A DNA stretch of 64,000 nt from Eimeria necatrix (Eukaryota > Apicomplexa > Conoidasida > Eucoccidiorida > Eimeriidae): positions 124,001-188,000 of the forward strand of contig NW_013652627.1 of the NCBI RefSeq assembly GCF_000499385.1, written 5' to 3'. A model generated the notes under the pieces. It had not been told where the DNA came from. It did no database searches and saw only the letters and a list, made by a program, of their open reading frames with translations. The number at the start of each line of letters is the position of its first letter. Position 1 is the stretch's first letter. Below are positions 58,053 through 64,000 of the stretch, piece by piece. Made by a program: the position numbers and the translations under genes.

Positions 58053-58138
58053 ATGACGTTCGCAAGCGACGGTTTGGCGGCAGCGGGGTTTCGAGCGGGA
58101 GAGTGAAGGGCGTAAAAAATGCAAAGAGGTGGCAGTGA
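55400..58138 (+). CDS. ABC-F family ATPase with hydrophobic N-terminal leader
   Basis: A single uninterrupted frame of 912 residues with two ABC cassettes and no membrane domain, as in the ABCF family of ribosome-acting ATPases. NBD1: Walker A IGSNGAGKTTLL (~residue 158), signature LSGGERMRLLLAKAL (~400), Walker B with LLLLDEPTNHLD (~418), switch IIASHD. NBD2: VGPNGSGKSTLL (~612), LSGGEKARVSICRGL (~741), LLLDEPSNHLD (~764), LLATHD (~793). Poly-Gln runs are inserted between motifs and in the linker, but none breaks a motif. The first ~30 residues are a Leu-rich hydrophobic stretch (LRPLLLLPLLLLAF), followed by a Ser/Arg-rich segment. That looks like a signal peptide plus transit peptide, so import into the apicoplast and work on its bacterial-type ribosome is a reasonable inference. 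A cytosolic GCN20-like role is the alternative. Lack of introns is unusual beside its neighbours. Confidence 0.9.
57133..57168 (+). repeat. Uninterrupted CAG run (12 copies) in the ABCF gene
   Basis: Encodes poly-Gln just before NBD2 of the ABCF protein. A second run of 8-9 copies follows at about 57314-57341. Confidence 0.9.
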
Positions 58139-58439
58139 GGCAAACTGAAGAGTTTCTCAAGGGGAGCAACTGCATTCAATGAGCCCCTTAAAGAAGACTG
58201 TGGATTTCTTTGCAGCTGGGGGGCCCCAGGGCTCTTTTTGGAGGCCTCTTTGTCGCATTTGGGGGCAAACGGCTCGCCCCCTCGGCCCCGCAGGGCCCTC
58301 GTGGATAGCTAAGGGCCCTTTAGTGAAATAAGAGGACCACGTGGGCCCTAGCATAAAGGCCTGGGGCTCTCTGGAGCGCTGGGGGCCTCTCAGCCGCAGC
58401 CAGGCTTTGGCTGGTCTGGGGACGGAGAGGCTATGAGAG

Positions 58440-58690
58440 GTAATTGTTTAATTTCCTGGACTGCAACATATTTGGCGAAGACTTTTACTGCAAAGTGTAT
58501 AACAGTTAAGACGCTATTGTTGCGATTAATGCAGCTAAATCTTTCTCAAAAGCAGCGAAATCAAGTTAGGGTTAAATAGTTGAATTTCCTTCACTGCAAC
58601 TTATGTGGCGAAGACTTTTACTGCAAGAAGTAGTGCAGTTAAGATGCTTATTCTGGTAATTAATGCAAATAAGTACTACTTCAAAATAAC
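58440..58690. repeat. Degenerate tandem repeat, unit about 128 bp
   Basis: Copy 1 begins about 58440 and copy 2 about 58568. Shared blocks include GGCGAAGACTTTTACTGCAA, the preceding AATTTCCT..ACTGCAAC and the following CAGTTAAGA. The copies have diverged by roughly a fifth, judged by eye. Confidence 0.7.
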
Positions 58691-58713
58691 GAGGTGTAAT
58701 TCTCTACTGCTTG

Positions 58714-58745
58714 AATAGCCGTAGTTCGGCTCCAGCGTCCCACGC
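58714..58745. repeat. Dispersed GAATAGCCGTAGTT element, copy 1
   Basis: The sequence GAATAGCCGTAGTT followed by nnGCTnCAGCGT recurs at 63041-63066. It lies directly after the 128-bp tandem repeat. Confidence 0.6.
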
Positions 58746-59539
58746 TGAAGGCGCGTGACTGCGTAGGCGAAATGAGCATTACTGGAATTTCCGGGGAATC
58801 GCTGCCATTTGCTTTTCCAATTAAAAGTGCAGACAATATAAACTTTGTTTTCAATTTAATTGAAAGTTAACGCGATAAGTTTCCCGCCCAAGCCGTATTC
58901 TCGCAAGAGCGGACCATAAAGCCATCACTGGCAGCAGCCGCCATGGCGGGCGCCAGCGCCTGGCCCAGCCCCGAACTACAGGGGGGACCCCGTGAGCAAA
59001 CCAGCTCTTGGGGCCCCTCCCGAGGGCCCCGCAAGGCCAGGGCCCCCCTGGTGGTGGGCTTGGGTGCCTCTGGGGCGTCGTTCGCAACTGCTGCGGCCTC
59101 CCAAGGGGCCCCCAACTGCTGCTAGCCGCGCCGCTCACGCACTGCGTGTGGCCTGCGCACCCGCAGCCTCCAACAGCAACAGCAGCAGCAACAGCAGCAG
59201 TGGCAGCAGTCACAGCGGATGGAGATGCAGGCGGAAAGCCACGCACTGCGCGCCGCGTGCGCACTCGCAGCTGCTGACAGCAGCAGCAGCAGAAGCAGCA
59301 ACCGCAGCAGATGGGGCTGCAGGCGGAAAGCCCGGAGCTCAGGCTCTTTCTGTTCCTGCAGGCGCCTCAGTGTTTTCTTCGAATTGCACCAAAGGACTTT
59401 ACTTTATTTAAATATTTCTTTTCGGGCTCTCATTCAAACTGACTTTCAAACTTAATGCCACTATCTTCAACGCTCGCTTGCTATCCCATGCTGTGCTTGA
59501 GGCCCTCTGCAGCTCTACACGCAACGGCGGAGGCAAGAC

Positions 59540-60160
59540 CCGCTAGAGGGCCCTCGGGGGCCCTCTAGGGGCCTCCTACAGGGCCCTCGGGGCCCTTTCG
59601 GGGGGCCCCCGGGGGGCCCAGGGGCCCCCGGGGGGCCTAGGGGGCCCCCAAGGACGCTCTGGAGGGTGGACCCGCTGCTGCTGCTGCAAGGAGGGGCTGC
59701 GGAAGAGACAAGAGGCCCTAGAAGGGGGCCCCCTAAGCAGTGGCGCCTGCCACAGGGAAGGGAGTGGAGGGGCCCCTCAACCGAGGCCTTGACTAATGGG
59801 GGCCCCTTGAACAATCGGGGGCCCCTTGAACAAATGGGGGCCCCCAACTTGACAGTAAGCTGGGCGACGAGGGCCCCTTAGCTGCACACTTCAGCCAGCA
59901 GCAAATGGCGAGGAATGGGTCAAATGGCTTTCTACAGAACAAGAACCCCCAAATAAGTACAGAACGCCTCATACATACAAAGCTCGAAAGCCCTGGGGGC
60001 CCTAGGGCCTCCTTGGGGGCCCCTGGGGCCCCCTTAAGGCCCCTGGGGCCTCCTTGGGGGCCCCTGGGGCCCCCTTAAGGGCCCCTGGGGCCTCCTTGGG
60101 GCCCCTAGGGCCCCCCCTGGGGGGCCCTGGGGCCTCCCTGGGGGCCCTTGGGGCCTCTTC
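59540..60160. repeat. GGGGCCC-rich satellite-like region
   Basis: Dense GGGGCCC, CCTTGGGGGCCC and CCCCTGGGGCC words. Between 59995 and 60140 a unit of about 45 bases containing CCCTTAAGG and CTCCTTGGGG repeats at least twice. Self-complementary GGGGCCCC gives strong local hairpin potential, and G-runs on both strands are frequent enough for G-quadruplexes. Confidence 0.8.
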
Positions 60161-62023
60161 ATATGGAAATCACCGGAGCTGAGCCTAAGGCATGTCCTGT
60201 GAAAATGTCGGGCGGTATAATTTGCTGCGACCAGTACACCACGCCCACTGTTCGCCGCAGGTCCTTGCTGCTGCAGCTGCTGCAGCAGCAGCAGCAGCAG
60301 CAGCCATCCTCCCGAGCCCCAATGCCGCACACCGCCCCTTTCTGCTGCTGCTGCTGCTGCTGCTGCTGATCCCCAGAGGCTGTGTGAACAACTACATCAA
60401 GGCAAGACACTGCGCAGTTGGGAGAGAGGAAATAAGCTGCTTCCTGCTGCGGAAGGTACAGCACGTCAGAGCGGCAGCCGCCCTTTTGCAGCTGCAGCAG
60501 CTGCTGCTGCTGCTGCTTCAGGAAGGTGCAGCAGCAAATGCCGGAAGCCGGAGCTGAAACAAAGGCTCGCATGAACATGTCTAGCAGCAGCCCGTGGCCC
60601 ACCAGCAGCAGCGCGCCATCGCCTCGGAGGGCTGCCGTTGCTGCTGCTGCTGCTGCTGCGTTTGTTCCTGCTGCTGCTGCGTCCGACGCAGCTGCTGGCG
60701 CCTTTGCTGCTGCTGCTTCAGCGTCCGCTGCTGCTGCTGCTGCTGCTGCTGCATCAGCACACCCCGAGTGAGCTGTGAAGCTGTCTATCCATTGAGCCAG
60801 CAGCAGCAACCGCCTCAAAGTGCCAAAGAAAGTTTCCCGAGGCCCTGACCACCAGGGGCCCCCCCCCTGGAGGCCCCCAGGGCAGTACCCTCCACCGGGG
60901 GGCCCCCCAAAAGCTGCTGTTGAGTCGCTGGGGTCGCTGCTGCAGCAGCTGATCTCTCCTGAGCTGCTGCTGCTGTTGTTGCTGCTGCTGCTTGTCGAAC
61001 CTTGGGCTGCTGCTGCTGGTGCTCCTGCTGCAGCTGCTTCTGAAGGCCAAGACACCCCAGGCGCCAGCACGGCCCCAGGACATATTTCCTGCAGCTGCTC
61101 CCACGTGAGCCCCAGCTGCTGCTGCTGCTGCTCCGTTGCAGCAGCAGCAGACATGTCTGCTGCTGCTGCTGCTGCTGACCCTGTTACCTGTCTTTCTCCT
61201 TCAAAAAGGCCACCCGCCTCAAAGAGGAGAGGGTGAATTATGACGGGGACATTCAGCTGTTGCTGCAGCTCGCGAGCTGTCTGTACACCCCGCAACATAG
61301 GCGACACGACAATCGCTGCAATCCGAGGGTTTGCTGCTCCAGGCTGCTGCGGCTGCTGTTGCTGCTGCTGCTGCTGATGCTGCAGCCAGGCACCAGCAGC
61401 AGCAGCCTGCTGCCGTCCGAGGTCCGTCAGAGGCGCATCTGGAGTTCGTACGCTGCTACCTCCGCATTGCTGTTGCAGCTGCGTTTGCTGCTGCTTCTGC
61501 AGCAGCTGCTGCTGTTGCTGCAGCTCCGGGATGTCGAGTTTGCTGCGTGAGTTGTTCGATGACTGCGCGTGGCGAAGGAAGTACCATCGGCGCCTTTTCA
61601 TGGTTCCGTCCATCATTGCTGCTACTGCTGCTGCAGTTGCTGCTGCGGCTGAGACCGTTGCTGCTGGTGGTGCGCAGGGGTCACGTTCAGCCTCTTCAGT
61701 GGTCACTGCCGCTGCTGCTGCTGCTGTTGCACTTGTTGTCCAAGTAGCAGGATCTAACACTGTAAATAGCTCATCTACCAGTGTCTGTTTCCGCCTGTTG
61801 CCACCAGTGTTTCTGCTGCAGCTGTCGCCGTTCTGCTGTTGCTGTTACTGCTGCTGCTGCTGCCGCTGCTGCTGCCGGGTGTCTGTTGAATTACCGCGAC
61901 TTCTTGCATCGTTACTGAGACAAACAAATGTACAAAATAATACAAGAATCACCAAAAGCTGCTTTCTTCCCAGAACAGCAGCAGCTCCTCCCCGGAGTGG
62001 GTGGCCCCCAGGAGATCCTGCAT
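60159..62023 (-). CDS. Histidine phosphatase / phosphoglycerate mutase-like protein
   Basis: The main exon is 61753-60159. Two small upstream exons fit in phase (62023-61953 and 61914-61895, with a 38-base intron), giving about 561 residues. The fallback start is ATG 61616 (MMDGTMKRRRWYF). The signature is WYFLRHAQSS near the start (catalytic His in an RHA rather than RHG box), then APLTDLGRQQA, VSPMLRGVQTA and, far downstream, LLLVGHGLLLDM with the second catalytic His. These are the order and spacing of the histidine phosphatase superfamily, but the distance is swollen by Gln, Ala and Ser runs (family core ~200 residues). The superfamily includes phosphoglycerate mutases, fructose bisphosphatases and protein phosphatases; the substrate cannot be told here. 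The C-terminus ends ...IFTGHALGSAPVISI. The gene converges on the ABCF gene. Confidence 0.78.
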
Positions 62024-64000
62024 ACGCTACTGCACTGGCTGCTGCGCTGCTGTTGCTGCTGCTGTTGTTGCGTTTCCTGCTGCTGCTGCTTCCGCATCTA
62101 ATGTTTTTGCTCCCTTTTATCACTTCTTTTCTCCAAAGATTCGCTTGAGCGGCCGTATCTGGCGCTGGCTGCTACGTACCAGCGTAGAGACCACCGTCGC
62201 CAACGCCTGCTGCTGCTGCTGCTGCTGCTGCCGTAGCCATTGTTCGCTTATCCTCCTTCCCGCATTCGACTCTTTTCTAGAAGGAAGGACTGCAGTGCAG
62301 TAAAGCTTAGTTACTCCTCCACGAGCTGCTGCCTCGCCCGCAGAGGCACCTGTTGCTGCTGCTGCTGCTGCTGCTGCTAGGATTGCTGCTGCCGTCTGCT
62401 GCCTTAGAATCTTTCGCAGCCGTTTCTGGACTCCTCTGGGGCTCTTAGCTGCAGCTAAGGAGCAGCGCGGGGCCAGCGGCCTCTGCGGCGGCGCTGCGGC
62501 GTTTCGGCCCTCCCTGATTCCTTGCTGAACTCGGGAGCAGTTTAGAATGCCACGAAATAAAATTTTGAAGTAGTGATGAGGAAATTAGAAGGTAAACATG
62601 TGCTTATGCACACGCGAATCATGGAGAGGCACGCCTCTAGACCGGATAGAAGAAGAGATGGGCAAGAAAAGGGGGCTGAGAGAAAGACCCAAAAAGATTT
62701 AAAAAGAGGAAAAGAAGAACCCGAGCTGCAAAGACAGGCAAAACAGAGTCAATAGGAATTTAGGCAATTATATCTCTAGGTCATTTATCTTTTTTCACTC
62801 TTTTTGAGTCTCAGTCTGAAGAGTCTCGGCTGTGGCGCTCGCGGGCGAGCGCCTGCCGTCCGCAGCCAGTACATCTGCAGCAGCTCTCTGAGGAGAAGCC
62901 AAAGGCCTATTTGCAAATTTCTAGGGTTTTATTATTGCACTTTATTGGCCCCCAGGGGGTACACAGCAAAGAGTGCATGCAAAGACGCCCGGGCAAACGG
63001 GCTTGGCTCAAGATGGCCACAGGCGCAACTTAGTGTAACTGAATAGCCGTAGTTTAGCTGCAGCGTAACAGCAGTTTGACTAATGTGTTAGCTGCAGCGT
63101 AACAGCAGTTTGACTAATGTGCAGCCTGGTGCCTTTCCCTTGAGCGGGCCTCCCTGCCGTCTCCCTAGGCTTCACTCAATGGGCTACAAGCACCCGTTTT
63201 ACCTTCAGTGAGGCTCCTGCTGCTCCCTTGTCCAGAGACCAGACCAGTGGACGAGCCAGTGGTCAGGGAGTTCGCTTCTCTGAAAGTCTTGGGGCTGCCT
63301 ATTGCCCTAGAGTCAACGCTCTGCTGCGATTTTGTGGCTGCTGCGCTCTGGGGGCTGGTGTCGGTCGCTGCAGGGGCTGAAGATGCGCCAAATACTGCGC
63401 GGATTCTTCAATTCCTACAGACTAAATTAGAACCATCTATTGCAGCAGTTTTCAGCGCAGTTTCTTGGGTCACAAGTGCCAAAAGCACGGCAAAAATATA
63501 TTCATAGCGGGCACCGCGTGTCTATCAATTTGGCGAAGGACAAGAGGCTCTTTCGCAGTCCTCCAGTCTCAACTTGGAAGCTTTTTAAATCTGGCTGGAT
63601 ACTAAAAGATGCAGCTTAAATCTGGGGATAGGCAAGTTCCCTGATTTGTGCGATGCTAGTGCGACTTTTGCCACTCTTGCAAATCATCTTGCGCGCCGCA
63701 GGCGCCGAGAAACTCGGCTCTGCTTAGCGACTACGAAATCAAAAAACAAAATAAAGAAAGAGAAGCGCCAAATATTTTGAAGAATAAGTAAAACGAAAGC
63801 TTATATTTTAAAGAGAGCATTCAAGTGGGGAGACCCGGCGGCGAGCGTCTTGAGGTTCTTGAAGCACTAGAAGCTCGCCAAATGCAACCCAAAACAACGT
63901 CTTTGTTTTTAAAGAGAGCTTTATATCTCATATTTTGTCGTTCTGGAAACTTGTTTTACGTTTGCAGTTTGTTTATTTCAGGTAATCGCATTTGCACACC
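62024..64000. other. Intergenic, no supported gene
   Basis: CTG runs at about 62207-62230 and 62350-62380 are followed by AT-richer sequence without recognisable coding. A 60-codon Lys/Arg-rich open frame (62573-62755) and a 99-codon frame (63208-63507) match no family and lack splice partners. A direct repeat lies at 63054-63121. The final 300 bases are AT-rich. Confidence 0.4.
63054..63121. repeat. 34-bp direct tandem repeat, two identical copies
   Basis: The unit beginning TTAGCTGCAGCGTAACAGCA occurs at 63054-63087 and 63088-63121 without a mismatch. The first copy is the tail of the dispersed element shared with 58714. Confidence 0.9.

Larger units (their letters stand above)
58139..60158. 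other. Convergent intergenic spacer, repeat-filled
   Basis: About 2 kb between the stop codons of the ABCF and phosphatase-like genes. It holds GGGGCCC-rich stretches, a degenerate 125-130-bp tandem repeat (58440-58690), a decayed ~120-bp duplication (about 59125-59340) and no credible coding frame. The 58.44-58.86 kb part is markedly AT-rich. Confidence 0.6.

Noticed and set aside
58851..59411. Overlapping Gly/Pro/Ala-rich frames on both strands
   Set aside because: They come from GGGGCCC-rich spacer sequence with no stop codons and no conserved feature.
59515..60160. CRISPR-like or satellite array of regular repeats
   Set aside because: The GGGGCCC words are irregular, without unique spacers of constant length, and the organism is eukaryotic.
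63208..63507. 99-codon open frame near the right end
   Set aside because: No family match, no splice partner, and flanked by non-coding AT-rich DNA; likely chance.
1..64000. tRNA and rRNA genes
   Set aside because: I looked for T-loop GGTTCRANYCC and paired acceptor stems and for conserved rRNA cores and saw none that hold up; a covariance-model scan would settle it.

Overview
The window looks like nuclear DNA of a coccidian apicomplexan, most probably an Eimeria species. The evidence is: intron-rich genes with GT-AG junctions; typical apicomplexan families (a CDPK-type kinase, a trithorax-like methyltransferase); a flood of CAG/CTG trinucleotide runs translated as poly-Gln, poly-Ala and poly-Ser inside otherwise conserved proteins; and telomere-like AAACCCT strings inside introns. 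Both are known hallmarks of Eimeria genomes. The species cannot be told from sequence alone.

Layout. 1-17 kb is repeat-poor and holds a CCCH zinc-finger gene (minus, 2270-4361), a 14-exon coiled-coil gene (minus, 7631-13659) and long stretches with no convincing gene. 17-21 kb holds a gene (minus) read here as the replication licensing factor CDT1. 21-28 kb is gene-poor. From 28 kb the DNA is dense with CAG/CTG repeats: a giant calcium-dependent protein kinase (plus, 27971-35423) converges on a giant MLL/trithorax-like histone methyltransferase (minus, 35932-49795). This is followed on the same strand by an SR/RS-rich alanine/glutamine-rich protein (50247-54362) and possibly a small upstream gene (to 54882). 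A divergent intergenic region leads to a single-exon ABCF ATPase (plus, 55400-58138). A GGGGCCC-rich spacer separates it from a convergent histidine-phosphatase/phosphoglycerate-mutase-like gene (minus, 60159-62023). The last 2 kb holds only repeats.

How the gene models were made. Exons were joined by hand wherever donor, acceptor and codon phase agreed. The phases close over all 12 exons of the methyltransferase (about 3,856 residues), all 9 of the kinase (1,735 residues, one GC-AG intron) and 14 exons of the coiled-coil gene. The 5' end of the methyltransferase, the 3' ends of the CDT1 and coiled-coil genes, and all small candidate genes remain uncertain. No experimental or database support was available.

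There is no operon logic. The genes are functionally unrelated, but two (CDT1, KMT2-like) act on chromatin and replication, and two (CCCH, SR-rich) probably act on RNA. No tRNA, rRNA, CRISPR array or intact transposon was recognised.
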